From assembly GCA_013289665.1 (NCBI GenBank), contig JABCZN010000002.1:1-64000 (forward strand): a DNA stretch of 64,000 nt, given 5' to 3'. A program made the translations under genes and the position numbers. The stretch comes from Acidobacteriota bacterium. GTDB taxonomy: Bacteria; Acidobacteriota; Terriglobia; Acidiferrales; UBA7541. This document shows positions 55,504 to 64,000 of the stretch, one piece after another (the first letter of the stretch is position 1; every line of letters begins with the position of its first letter). The notes beneath the pieces were generated by a model. The model did not search any database. It was given only the letters and a program-made list of their open reading frames with translations, and had not been told where the DNA came from.

Positions 55504-55653
55504 AAATCGTCTTTTAATTCAATTGCGTATGCTGACCGGGACCTGAACCAGCGTGGATTTTACATCAAGCCCGTGATTTTGCGGCGGAAAAGCGCGGCTG
55601 GCCAGCCAGTGGATATTCTAGAAGCGCGATCCTGACCGGAACGATCGCATGGA

Positions 55654-58203
55654 TCAGAACAGCGGGCCGAGCCCCCAGCCCAGCGCGCCCAGGCGATCGT
55701 GCAAGCGAAACGCCGAGCCATCCGGCATGAGGATGAGGCGGTTCAGTCGGAGAAGATTGAAGGAATAATTTACCCGCACAGGAGCGCCGACCACGGGCAG
55801 GGTCCAGCGGAACTCGAAGCCTGTTGTGCCATGAATGAGCCCGTTCGTGGAATTGATCAAAGCAGGGCGCGTTTGCCCCAGCCAACCTGGCAACAGGAAC
55901 CCGGAGCCCGAATCGAAGAACGTCGCTCCTTCCACTCCGCGGCCGATGGGAAAGCGGTACTCCAAATTCGAAGCAGCTAGAAGGTTTGCGCCGCTGGGCG
56001 CCGCTGAATACGTTGTGGCACCGGAAGGTGAGACGCTCGTGAAGGTCTGGTACGGTCCGAGCTCCCCGGGCCGCAACCCCCGCACCAAATCGTCGCCGGA
56101 GAAAAAGCGCGCGTACAGCGGCATATCGCCTTTATAACTCGCCGCCGCACTGACCGTCGTTCGAAAGGCCCAGGCGTTGTGATGATCGAAAATCCCGTCC
56201 GGAAATATCTGGCCGTATTCTGTCTTCGATTTCAGCAGGTTCTCGTTGCCCCCGAGCCAGCCGCCTGACACGGAATCGGCAAGCTGTATTTTTTGCGCTC
56301 CCGCATCGTGCGTCCATCCGATTCCGAGCGAGTGACTGGAGGTCTTGCTTTCGAAATCCACAGGTTCGGGAGCTGCGGTGGTTGACGGCTGATTCACCAG
56401 ATAGTCCGTATGGGATCGCGATATTCCGAAGTTGAGTCCGATACCATCCACATCAGACGCGGCGTAACTCCAGCCCAAATTGACGCCCACGGTTTGCGAG
56501 CGCTCGAATGGCCCTTGGACGGCTGGCGTCAAACGCGGGCGAAGAAATGTGTCAAAAACCGAAAGCGCCAGGGTACCTCGCGAGCCAAGAAACCCTTCCT
56601 TGGCCAGACCGATGGCTAGCTGCAACGATTCTGGCCCGCCGTCAATCTGGGTGGAAAGAAATTCGTCCACGCCGAGCAGGTTGAAAACGCTGTAGGCGAT
56701 TCCAACGCTGCTTCCGAATTGTTGCCGTCCGCCGGAGAAGGTGATTCGCTGTTTGCCTTTCTCGCGCAGGTGGATGGTTACGTCGGCTGTACGGGTTGCT
56801 TCGTGAGTTTCGATCTGAACGTCTTCTCGCCTGAATGGCTGGAAATAGCCCGTTCGCGCAAGCCGCGCAAGGCCTGCTTCGATTGCGTATTCGTCAAGCG
56901 GCTGGCCTTCAGAGAGGGGCATCCGCCGGCGAAGGTACCTGTCCGGGAAGCGCTGATTCCCGCGGAATTCGATTCGCCGTACGGTGTAAGGAGGCACAGG
57001 GTTGAAATCAAACCTTACAGAGGCAATGTGCGTTGCGGAATCGAAAGTCGGGCTGGCTTGCAAACGATAGTCTGTAGCGCCGTTTTTTCGTTGTGCACTT
57101 CGGTGGAGTCGAACTTCCCAGTCGCGGCGCAGAGATTCAACAGCGTGTTCGGAGAATGGGCGTCCAGGCGCGGCATCGGAAGAAATCAGATCGCCCCTTT
57201 TTATCAAGTTCAGTTGTTGCCGCAGAGAGGGGCTTATCTCTGTGGGACCGAACGTGTAGAAATTGCCGGACTGGACGGGCAGGCCAACGGTCAGACCGGG
57301 TTGGACGGGGCGGTAGCGCCAGCCCGAGGAAGGGCTTGAAAAAGCGTTCAGGACCGTAACCTCCGGAGTGCCTACACGGGCCTGGGGAAATCCGTGATTC
57401 TTGAAGTAGGTGAGCAGATTCGCTCGATCTGCTTCGCACTTTCCGGGCGTGTAGACATTCTTATTGCGGAATCCCGCAAACCACGCATCCGGGGAAAGTT
57501 GCCGCATCTGTTTGCGCAGAACTTTGTCCGCAACTTCCGGATGGCCCGAGAAACTTACGCGCACCACCGGCATTCGCGGCCCGTCGCGTATCTGAAACTC
57601 GATTTTTACTCTTTGGCCGGAAAGGTTTTCTTCTTGGATGAGCGCCTGCGCCTCGGGGTGTCCCCCTGCCGCAAGTTCCCTCTGAATTGTCATCGCGGCG
57701 CGATGCAGCCGCGCAGGATCGGCTGGCATTCCGATCTGCGGAAAGAGCTTTTCCTCATCGAGCAGTTTCCTGATTTGTTGCTGGGATAAGAGTTTCGAAC
57801 CGGTGAATACGACTGCAGCCAGATAGGGATACTCGCTGAGGTGGAATTGGATTTGAACCCGCCGAGGCCCTGCACTCGATTCGGGCTCGCCATCCGGATC
57901 CGCCGCCTTTACGAGAACATCTTCAAACCAGCCCGCCTGACTGAGGGCGCGCACATCTGCCGCGATCCGCGCTGAGTCGAACTCCTCGCCGGGATGGACA
58001 GAAAGTCTCGACCTGGCCGCTTCGGCCGCGATGCGATGAAGGCCTACGAATTTGATTTCGCTGATTACCGTGTGCGGTGCGAGGCCAGATGATGAGGTGG
58101 TTCCGCTTGCAGCGTTGGAATCGCCGTCCTGAGGGCTTGCAAAGCCCGTTGCGACAACGAGCATTCCAAGAAGTGACACGACTACGGGAACCCGACTGGG
58201 CAT
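55654..58203 (-). CDS. Omp85-family outer-membrane protein (BamA/TamA-like)
   Basis: About 849 residues from the ATG at 58203, with a signal peptide (VPVVVSLLGMLVVATGFASP). Several POTRA domains lie in the N-terminal half (ISEIKFVGLHRIAAEAARSRLSVHPGEEFD, VRRIEFRGNQRFPDRYLRRRMPLSEGQPLDEYAIEAGLARLARTGYF). The C-terminal barrel has the L6-loop motif VRGLRPGELGP and ends in Phe (GWGLGPLF). Omp85 proteins insert barrels into the outer membrane or secrete partners. Compared with BamA, no other Bam or lipid A genes are nearby, so a specialised role is likelier than the essential BamA. Confidence 0.9.
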   Translation of the reverse strand: MPSRVPVVVSLLGMLVVATGFASPQDGDSNAASGTTSSSGLAPHTVISEIKFVGLHRIAAEAARSRLSVHPGEEFDSARIAADVRALSQAGWFEDVLVKAADPDGEPESSAGPRRVQIQFHLSEYPYLAAVVFTGSKLLSQQQIRKLLDEEKLFPQIGMPADPARLHRAAMTIQRELAAGGHPEAQALIQEENLSGQRVKIEFQIRDGPRMPVVRVSFSGHPEVADKVLRKQMRQLSPDAWFAGFRNKNVYTPGKCEADRANLLTYFKNHGFPQARVGTPEVTVLNAFSSPSSGWRYRPVQPGLTVGLPVQSGNFYTFGPTEISPSLRQQLNLIKRGDLISSDAAPGRPFSEHAVESLRRDWEVRLHRSAQRKNGATDYRLQASPTFDSATHIASVRFDFNPVPPYTVRRIEFRGNQRFPDRYLRRRMPLSEGQPLDEYAIEAGLARLARTGYFQPFRREDVQIETHEATRTADVTIHLREKGKQRITFSGGRQQFGSSVGIAYSVFNLLGVDEFLSTQIDGGPESLQLAIGLAKEGFLGSRGTLALSVFDTFLRPRLTPAVQGPFERSQTVGVNLGWSYAASDVDGIGLNFGISRSHTDYLVNQPSTTAAPEPVDFESKTSSHSLGIGWTHDAGAQKIQLADSVSGGWLGGNENLLKSKTEYGQIFPDGIFDHHNAWAFRTTVSAAASYKGDMPLYARFFSGDDLVRGLRPGELGPYQTFTSVSPSGATTYSAAPSGANLLAASNLEYRFPIGRGVEGATFFDSGSGFLLPGWLGQTRPALINSTNGLIHGTTGFEFRWTLPVVGAPVRVNYSFNLLRLNRLILMPDGSAFRLHDRLGALGWGLGPLF

Positions 58204-58351
58204 GGTTCGCTGCACCTGGCCCTCGAGGGCGGAACAATCTGAAGTGATGGATGAACGGTTCCGGCCGAAGGTTGCTTCAGGCCGGGAACGACCAGTCCCG
58301 TCAGACCGGGCTCACCCCGCCAAATGATCGCTGGTTCCTTTTCGTTTTCTG

Positions 58352-59530
58352 TTACTCCGCGGGGTGGCCTCTAATCCATTCGGCCATCCGATCCGCGACG
58401 ATTTGGTTTCCCTGAGGGCTTATATGCATGCGGTTGTCAATGTAGATGGGCTCTTTTACAGAGTCAAAAACGTTTCCGAGGAAAACGAAGTCCATTTTCT
58501 GCGCCGATCGGCGAGCAGCTTCTTCATTCACAGCCGCCAGGATTCGATGAGGCGTCTCGAGGGCAGGGCCGGGGCCGCCGTCCCAGAGTTGTTGCTCAAA
58601 CGGTGCAAGCGGTTTGCGGCCAAAGGCGAGTGAGGGTTGCCAGAAGGAAAGTACCTTGAATTTGTAAGCTTGACCCAACATTTTGGCGACGATGATGTTG
58701 GCTTCGTAGTTGTCGAGCGCGGCTCTAGCCCTCGCTGAGACTTCCGGAGGCGGCAAGCTTTCTAAATCGCCGTGCCGGAGTCGCGCGGCAAGAGCTCCAG
58801 CGAGCTTGATGGAGCTCGAATCCCGCAGAAAATCGAGTTTGCTTGAAACCGAACCTTCCATGCGCGATTTTGTGGATCCGAATTCCAGGTGGCCCTCAGG
58901 AATTCCAGGCGCTACGGCTGCCTCGGAGTCGTTCACTCCGTCATAGAAGATCACCAGGTCGGGCTGTTGCCCCCTTTTTAACAACTCTACCAGCAGAATC
59001 AGCTCTTGATTCGTCAGATAGCCTTCCACGCCGTAGTTTGAGATTCTGAAGCAGGTGGGACCACTCGAGTTCAACTTCTCTGAGAGATAAGACGGGATGG
59101 TCGCTTCGTCAGGAGCGCCCATTCCAAACAGGGTGGACCCGCCAAACATCCAAATGACTCTCCGCTCTGTTTGTTCACAGGCAGGGGTGGTGGTCCTGCG
59201 CATATTCACCACGACACCTTCATCGATGTTGATATATTTGCCGTGCCAGGGCCGTTCACCCCAGACTAGGAACGGAACGTAATTCAATTTCTTGTTTGCC
59301 GACCATCTGAGATGCTCCTCCGTCCAGTATTCTTCCGCCCAGGGGTATCCCCGATAGGCCGGGTTGGCACCGGAAAGATCTCTAGCCTTCCCTGGGTGTA
59401 TCCGCTGGTAGGCAGCCCGGACAACGGCGGAGGCGGTTTCCAGGCCTGCCGCCGCCAACAGCACGCTGAAGATTAGGTAGCCAAGATAGGAGAAAAAGAC
59501 GGGGTAAGTCTTGGGGGCTGATTGCGTCAT
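58352..59530 (-). CDS. SGNH/GDSL-hydrolase-like membrane-anchored protein
   Basis: 392 residues. An N-terminal membrane helix (FFSYLGYLIFSVLLAAAGLET) anchors it. The SGNH blocks are visible: GGSTLFG with the Ser nucleophile, FYDGVNDSE with the Asn, and IDNRMHISPQGN with the Asp-x-x-His pair. Such proteins often de-O-acetylate or acylate extracellular polysaccharides. It is followed upstream, on the same strand, by a DUF5989 gene, a pairing common in exopolysaccharide loci. Confidence 0.85.
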   Translation of the reverse strand: MTQSAPKTYPVFFSYLGYLIFSVLLAAAGLETASAVVRAAYQRIHPGKARDLSGANPAYRGYPWAEEYWTEEHLRWSANKKLNYVPFLVWGERPWHGKYINIDEGVVVNMRRTTTPACEQTERRVIWMFGGSTLFGMGAPDEATIPSYLSEKLNSSGPTCFRISNYGVEGYLTNQELILLVELLKRGQQPDLVIFYDGVNDSEAAVAPGIPEGHLEFGSTKSRMEGSVSSKLDFLRDSSSIKLAGALAARLRHGDLESLPPPEVSARARAALDNYEANIIVAKMLGQAYKFKVLSFWQPSLAFGRKPLAPFEQQLWDGGPGPALETPHRILAAVNEEAARRSAQKMDFVFLGNVFDSVKEPIYIDNRMHISPQGNQIVADRMAEWIRGHPAE

Positions 59531-59632
59531 TCCTCATTTTCACCTAAAGCGTCCAAGCATCTGCCGTCGATCGGAAATACGGACGCCGCGCGCAATTCGC
59601 TTCCGCAGGACCGGGTTCGCCCCCTGCCGGCG

Positions 59633-59812
59633 CTAAAAAAGAAAGTATACAAATGGGCCAAACACCGGACTCTGAGCTAAGAAAATTGCGACGGCGAACA
59701 GCAGAATGCCGCAAATCAGGGGCAGCATCCACCAGCGCCGGTTTCGAACGAAGAAAGAGAAGAGCCCAATTACGGTTTCGAGCCGAGCGCCAATTTTCCG
59801 GATGAAATGCAT
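59633..59812 (-). CDS. DUF5989-family small membrane protein
   Basis: 59 residues from the ATG at 59812 (longer starts at 59842 and 59872 exist, but the family is ~50-60 residues and AAGGCGGGGG precedes this one). The pattern is the family's: ETVIGLFSFFVRNRRWWMLP, one membrane helix (LICGILLFAVAIFLAQS), and the end VFGPFVYFLF. The function is unknown. It lies 102 bp upstream of the SGNH gene and is probably in the same operon. Confidence 0.8.
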   Translation of the reverse strand: MHFIRKIGARLETVIGLFSFFVRNRRWWMLPLICGILLFAVAIFLAQSPVFGPFVYFLF

Positions 59813-60165
59813 GCGGGCCCCCGCCTTGGAAAATCGAGACATGCCGGGGACCGACGGTATGCCGACCCACAATCCCCACCCTGCCTGACCGGATTAGAAT
59901 GCGTCAGAATGCATTCTGGCTGGCGCGATCACCTCACTTGTCATGACCTGGTAAAAACCGTGTCACAATTTCAATCTGCCCCGGGCAGTCGCGGTTTTGA
60001 CCCCCAAACGTTGGCCGACTGCAACCGGCCCTCCCCCAGTCGACCGGACCGATCCACCATGCGGCACTACTCTAACGACCGCACTCTGCGTCGCTATCTC
60101 CTTCGGCCCCATTCCTGGGCTACAATCTGGCGGCGTCAATTTCATGACGCGACTAGGAGGTGGGG

Positions 60166-61038
60166 ATGCTTCGTCGGGCAATGGTAATTCTGGCGCTGGG
60201 AGTTGTGTGGGTGTGTCGTGCGCAGGGGCAGACAAGGCTGCCTGCGAAATGGGAAGAGCTGACGGCGGAAGAGTTTCGACAAGCAATTGGCAAGGCGAAA
60301 GAAACGTGCCTGCTGCCGTTCGGAATACTGGAAAAGCATGGGCCGCACCTGCCTTTGGGAACCGACTTGCTGAATGTGCGCTATGTGACGGAACACGCCG
60401 TCGAACAGGAGTATGCGGTTATTTTCCCGGAATATTATTTCGGACAAATCGCGGAGGCGCGGCACGAACCGGGGACGGTGGCATACAACGCGGAAATGCA
60501 GATGAAATTGCTGCAGGCGACGACGGATGAGATGGGGCGGAACGGTTGCAGGAAAGTGATCATCGTGAATGGCCACGGGGGGAACGAGAATCTGCTGCCA
60601 TACTTCGCGCAATCGCAGCTCGATGCGCCGCACGATTATGTGGTGTACGTGCAATGGGGCCACGAGGCGACGAAGAAAGTGGGCGCGGAGAAAGAAGGGC
60701 CGGACTGGCACGCAGGCGAAACGGAGACATCCAACATGCTGGTGACGCATCCGAACCTGACCCACATGGACCGTGCGAAGGATGAATCGGGAGCGGACCA
60801 GAAGCGGGTGAGGCTTCCGGAAAATGTGTACACCGGAATCTGGTGGTATGCGCGGTTTCCCAATCATTATTCGGGCGATGGATCGAGGGCTACCAAGGAA
60901 CAAGGCGAAGAAGATTTGCAGGCGTGGATCAGTACCGTAGTGAGGGCGATCCGGGCGGTGAAGGCGGACGAGGAGAGTTTGAAATTGCAGTATGAGTTTT
61001 ACGGGAAGACCCGGAAACCCGTGGAGACGGTGCATTAG
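60166..61038 (+). CDS. Exported creatininase-family amidohydrolase
   Basis: 290 residues from the ATG at 60166, which has AGGAGGT a few bases upstream. It has a signal peptide (MVILALGVVWVCRAQG). The creatininase fold is recognised by LPFGILEKHGPHLPLGTD with metal ligands Glu, His and Asp, VIIVNGHGGNEN, and HAGETETSNML with a later ligand Glu. The typical enzymes are cytoplasmic metal amidases; a periplasmic version with unknown substrate is common in Acidobacteria. It is a single gene, divergent from the DUF5989 gene. Confidence 0.9.
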   Translation: MLRRAMVILALGVVWVCRAQGQTRLPAKWEELTAEEFRQAIGKAKETCLLPFGILEKHGPHLPLGTDLLNVRYVTEHAVEQEYAVIFPEYYFGQIAEARHEPGTVAYNAEMQMKLLQATTDEMGRNGCRKVIIVNGHGGNENLLPYFAQSQLDAPHDYVVYVQWGHEATKKVGAEKEGPDWHAGETETSNMLVTHPNLTHMDRAKDESGADQKRVRLPENVYTGIWWYARFPNHYSGDGSRATKEQGEEDLQAWISTVVRAIRAVKADEESLKLQYEFYGKTRKPVETVH

Positions 61039-61083
61039 GAGCGGACGAATGGCCGATCTGAAGATCGACCACTACTAGAGCCG

Positions 61084-61458
61084 TCAGCGGGCCTGCCGGA
61101 GGGCGTCGATCCAGGCGATGAGCAATTCGTTAGAGTGTGGCTCGAGGTCGAAGAACTCGATGCCCATGCCGATACGGGGCTTGACGATGCGGACGACGAC
61201 CAGAGCTTCGAGGACCTGGCCTTTTCGGACGAGTTTCATGCGTGCGCGGGCATTCATGGGCAGCGGTTTGCTGGTGCAAACAAAACATCCGCCCAGGGAG
61301 ATGTCCGAGGTGACGCCGTCCACCTGTTTACCGGATTCCATGTCGATCAGCTCGACTTCAGCAGCAAAGGGAAAGCGGATGGCGTAGCGGCGGTCACGGA
61401 CTCCCGTGACACTGGAATTTGAGCCATTGCGGTCGGCCATGGAGATAACTTTGCTCAC
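61084..61458 (-). CDS. PilZ-domain protein
   Basis: 124 residues from a GTG at 61458 with AAGGTG upstream (ATG at 61440 is possible). The c-di-GMP-binding motifs are present: RDRRYAIR (RxxxR) and DISLGGCFV (D/NxSxxG). A single PilZ domain fills most of the protein. It probably binds c-di-GMP and affects surface behaviour. It is divergent from the next PilZ gene across a 254-bp region. Confidence 0.92.
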   Translation of the reverse strand: MSKVISMADRNGSNSSVTGVRDRRYAIRFPFAAEVELIDMESGKQVDGVTSDISLGGCFVCTSKPLPMNARARMKLVRKGQVLEALVVVRIVKPRIGMGIEFFDLEPHSNELLIAWIDALRQAR

Positions 61459-61591
61459 TTAACACACCTTGACTGCAAGCGGGGCGGAAGAGGCCCGATG
61501 GCGAGTCAGGCATCAACATAAGGTCAGTTTGCCGGAAGTGGGGATGCTTGGATATGGGCGCCTGCCGGATGGCGGCGAAAGGGTAAACCGG

Positions 61592-61617
61592 ACCGAGGGG
61601 AGAGCCCTCCCCTCGGT
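61592..61617 (+). other. Strong hairpin between divergent PilZ genes
   Basis: A perfect 11-bp stem, ACCGAGGGGAG / CTCCCCTCGGT, with loop AGCC, followed by TATTAG. It resembles a terminator but has few T residues and lies in a promoter region. It could be an attenuator in the leader of the 61713 gene or a leftover. Confidence 0.6.
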
Positions 61618-61712
61618 TATTAGTGTGTACGACAATGCTGGCCGCAGGGCCGGGCTGCGGAATTTTCGGCATGCTAGCCTGAACTGTAAGCAAATTCCCC
61701 TTGAATTGAACT

Positions 61713-62543
61713 ATGCGAGCCGAAGGAATGCGTCAGAGCGATCGAGTCACACTGCGTCTGGAAGTAGAAGCTTCCTGGTTCGGAAGCGATGGCGTCGCCG
61801 TGACAAAACCCGCGGAATCTCTGCTGGTGAGCCGCAATGGCGGGGTGATCCGGCTGCAGGAAAAGCTTTTTACCGGACAGGAATTGACCCTGCGGCGGAC
61901 ATTGGAAGGGGACGAAGTGAAATCAGTGCGAGCGCGGATTGTCGCCGAGATTGACAAGGAGTCGGAGGGATTTCTCTACGCGGTTGCCATTCTGGAACCG
62001 CGCGCGGATTTCTGGGAGATCGAATTTCCGGCGATGCAGCAGGGAGAAGAAGCCCTGGCGCGGCTGCTGATGGAGTGCAGTTTCTGCCAGCGGCGCGAAG
62101 TGGTGTACCTGAACGAGATGGAGCTGAAATCGTTCGAGGTACGCCGGTGCGCGGCGCGGGTGTGCAAGCACTGTGATGCCCCCTCGATCTGGGTAGAAGC
62201 GCAGTCGGATCCGAACGGGGCGGAGGTGTCGCCTGCACGAGCGGCGGCCGAAGAGCGCGTGGTGCCGCGGAGGAACCGATTGCGGGTGAAGGCGCGGGTG
62301 CTCGCGTGCATCCGGCAGCGCGGGTTTCAGGAAGAAGTGGCGGTGTGCGAGGATTTGTCGAAGGGCGGGATCAGCTTCCGCAGCCGCAACGAATATGCAC
62401 AGGGCACGCGACTGGAAGTGGCGGTGCCATACACGCCGGGAGCAGGAGCGATTTTTGTGCCGATACGGATTGTGTTTTCCCAGCCGATCGCGTCGGCGGG
62501 ACTGTTCCGGCATGGGGCGGCGTATTTGCGGGTGCCGGAGTAG
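61713..62543 (+). CDS. PilZ-domain protein with a Cys-rich insert
   Basis: 276 residues. The N-terminal ~105 residues form a first PilZ-like beta domain (VTLRLEVEASWFGSDG, LLVSRNGGVIRL) with weak motifs. A middle segment has paired cysteines, ECSFCQRREVV and RVCKHCDAPS, a likely zinc site. The C-terminal PilZ domain carries PRRNRLRVKARV (RxxxR) and DLSKGGISF (DxSxxG). It is probably a c-di-GMP receptor. The start at 61713 is taken because the ATG at 61728 has GAAGGA too close to it. Confidence 0.85.
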   Translation: MRAEGMRQSDRVTLRLEVEASWFGSDGVAVTKPAESLLVSRNGGVIRLQEKLFTGQELTLRRTLEGDEVKSVRARIVAEIDKESEGFLYAVAILEPRADFWEIEFPAMQQGEEALARLLMECSFCQRREVVYLNEMELKSFEVRRCAARVCKHCDAPSIWVEAQSDPNGAEVSPARAAAEERVVPRRNRLRVKARVLACIRQRGFQEEVAVCEDLSKGGISFRSRNEYAQGTRLEVAVPYTPGAGAIFVPIRIVFSQPIASAGLFRHGAAYLRVPE

Positions 62544-62672
62544 CGGGTCGATTTTTTCCAAACCTACAATTTGCGGATGGGTTTAGTTGAGTTCCTCCGT
62601 GCATCCTTATCGGATGAACTCAGGATGACACCTCGCTGTCGATTCGGTTCTGAATTTTTCAACTGCCAACAA

Positions 62673-64000
62673 CTATTTTGATGGGGTAGACAAGATGGAT
62701 TGCCAATTGAGGATGGCGTTCCAGAGCATGCGCTGGTCACCCCGGTTCAGGTCGCGGTGAATCGGGTTAAAATTGAACGTGATGATGTGGCCGCCGCCAA
62801 CGGGTGAATCGAGAATTGCGGGGCGCCCGATCAAGTTCCCTTCCCCCCAAATCTGGCCGCTCACGAGAATGGGCGCGCCAGTCGTGTCGCCCCATTCAAG
62901 AACAACGGTGCTCGTGTCAACCGGCCCATCGAGACACGTAGTGCAATAGGCCATACGAAGCCAGCGTCGCGGCTCGGCGTACAACGGAAAATTCTGGCGA
63001 AAGACAGACGTGTGCGCGCTATAGCCGTAGGCGATCGGATGATCTGGGCGATCGAAGGTGACGCGCAGGTGAGAGCCTGGCGTGCGAGTTCCCGCTCGTT
63101 GAGCGGCTGCCGCGGCATCGCTTCCTCCGCCCTGCGTGCTGCGCGGGACGCCGCCGGCATCGCGCCGGACTCCGCGAACAAGGCCGCCTTCCAGCGCAAG
63201 CATCGAGCCGCTGCCGAGCGTGATGAGCAGGCCGCCGCGTTCGACGAAATCCTGAATTTGGGCGAGACCCTGATAGCCGATACCTCCGGTGATGTCGTCG
63301 GATTCTGCAGGAGTACCGAAATTGGGAGTTTCGGGCGTTTTCCTGAAGGGCATCGGGCTCCAGCGTTTTGGGAGACCCTGAATTTGTTCGGAGAGTTCGA
63401 GATCGACGTGGCCGTAGAGGAGGACGTCGATCTTGTCGTTGAGTTTGCCGGCGCGAATGTCTTCGTCGCGGATGTAAATGTAGGGGACTTTGCGCTGGTC
63501 GAGGGAGTAGCGCACCCAGCCGATGGAATCGGTGTCCGCCCAGGGAACCCAGACACCGAGGCGCGGAGCTCTGGCGGTGTGATGAGCGACATCGGGAGCG
63601 GAAGCGGCGGCGATGAAATCGAGTCCCAGTTGATCTGAAATTTGCCGGAGCGCATCGGGCAGGCCCGGCTGCGACGGAAGAATCCAGGAACCGGCGGGAT
63701 ATTCCGCGCTACCGGAGGAAAAAGTGCGCTCGGCAATTTCAATAGTAAAGTTCGAAAGGCGGTAGCGCGCGGCGAGAAGGCTTTCCTGTCCGGAATCTTT
63801 CAAGAGAAAGACAAGGCCAGTGCCGGAAACTTTGCCGTGCGGCTGCGGTGGTTCGGTGAGAAGCGCGAGTGAAGCGGAGCGCACGGAAGCGTCGTCCGTG
63901 GGCAAAACCTCCAGATGGTAATGCGCGGGAAGCTCCCAGGAGACGTCGTCGTAGGGTTCGACCGCGTCTTTCGGATAGAGCTGCGGAGCGAGGAGATCGA
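62673..64000 (-). CDS. M14-like metallopeptidase, C-terminal part (partial)
   Basis: The frame is open to the window edge; about 443 residues are present. The beginning reads LLAPQLYPKDAVEPYDDVSW and ELPAHYHLEVLPTDD, then FLLKDSGQESLLAARYRL, FTIEIAERTF and YPAGSWILPSQPGLPDALRQ. The end has a ThuA/glutamine-amidotransferase-like fold (GLAQIQDFVERGGLLITLGSGS, HIITFNFNPIHRDLNRGDQRMLWNAILN). Acidobacterial proteins of this type carry an N-terminal zinc carboxypeptidase (M14) domain; that part would lie beyond the window and cannot be checked here. Probably exported. Confidence 0.7.
   Translation of the reverse strand, partial: DLLAPQLYPKDAVEPYDDVSWELPAHYHLEVLPTDDASVRSASLALLTEPPQPHGKVSGTGLVFLLKDSGQESLLAARYRLSNFTIEIAERTFSSGSAEYPAGSWILPSQPGLPDALRQISDQLGLDFIAAASAPDVAHHTARAPRLGVWVPWADTDSIGWVRYSLDQRKVPYIYIRDEDIRAGKLNDKIDVLLYGHVDLELSEQIQGLPKRWSPMPFRKTPETPNFGTPAESDDITGGIGYQGLAQIQDFVERGGLLITLGSGSMLALEGGLVRGVRRDAGGVPRSTQGGGSDAAAAAQRAGTRTPGSHLRVTFDRPDHPIAYGYSAHTSVFRQNFPLYAEPRRWLRMAYCTTCLDGPVDTSTVVLEWGDTTGAPILVSGQIWGEGNLIGRPAILDSPVGGGHIITFNFNPIHRDLNRGDQRMLWNAILNWQSILSTPSK

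Noticed and set aside
57095..57125. A GAGTCGAAC motif resembling a tRNA T arm
   Set aside because: It lies inside the Omp85 coding sequence and the flanks do not fold as a tRNA.

Overview
The window looks like chromosomal DNA of a soil-type Acidobacteriota (Terriglobia-like). This is inferred from the gene content: an Oar-like TonB-dependent receptor with an N-terminal carboxypeptidase-regulatory domain and no SusD partner, CRTAC1/FG-GAP proteins, an S8 protease fused to FG-GAP repeats, a DUF7948/SBBP giant protein, Ser/Thr kinase-TPR fusions, PilZ proteins with CxxC pairs, and a creatininase-family protein with a signal peptide. No rRNA operon, intact tRNA, insertion sequence or CRISPR array was found.

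Region 1 (1-7.3 kb) is an accessory and decaying stretch. It holds a cupin remnant, an unknown protein, a lone Imm49-type immunity protein, a secreted-protein gene broken by a frameshift, and an MFS_3 exporter. An eroded integrative element follows: two ~160-bp direct repeats ending in the 3' part of a tRNA-Asp gene (anticodon loop to CCA), a FitAB-type toxin-antitoxin pair, a 5'-truncated vapC and the C-terminal remnant of a tyrosine recombinase.

Region 2 (7.3-21.6 kb) starts with a ~2,330-residue S8 protease/FG-GAP protein. It continues with a 5'-truncated fic gene, a TetR regulator with a putative leaderless promoter and a palindromic operator repeated before the next two-gene unit, a higBA module, an AraC/GyrI-like plus VOC pair, a PAF-AH-like hydrolase and a frameshifted YkgJ-type gene.

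Region 3 (21.7-35.9 kb) resembles an acidobacterial polysaccharide-utilisation locus. On the minus strand lie a TonB receptor with its own terminator, then TPR lipoprotein-like protein, tandem beta-helix protein and CRTAC1 protein as a likely operon, then a spinster-like MFS transporter. Divergently lie a Tat-exported GH30 glycosidase and a LacI regulator. Three copies of a 14-bp palindrome, GACAAnCGnTTGTC, sit in the shared intergenic region and are good candidates for LacI operators.

Region 4 (36.6-51.7 kb) is one 4,818-codon surface protein gene made largely of tandem repeats (618-bp, 762-bp, 294-bp and twelve 264-bp units), followed by a small PEP-CTERM protein. Some repeat copies look identical at the DNA level, which points to recent amplification or conversion.

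Region 5 (51.9-64 kb) carries a membrane Ser/Thr kinase with TPRs, an Omp85/TamA-like protein, an SGNH hydrolase with a DUF5989 partner, a creatininase-family protein, two divergent PilZ proteins and the C-terminal part of an M14-like peptidase that runs off the window.
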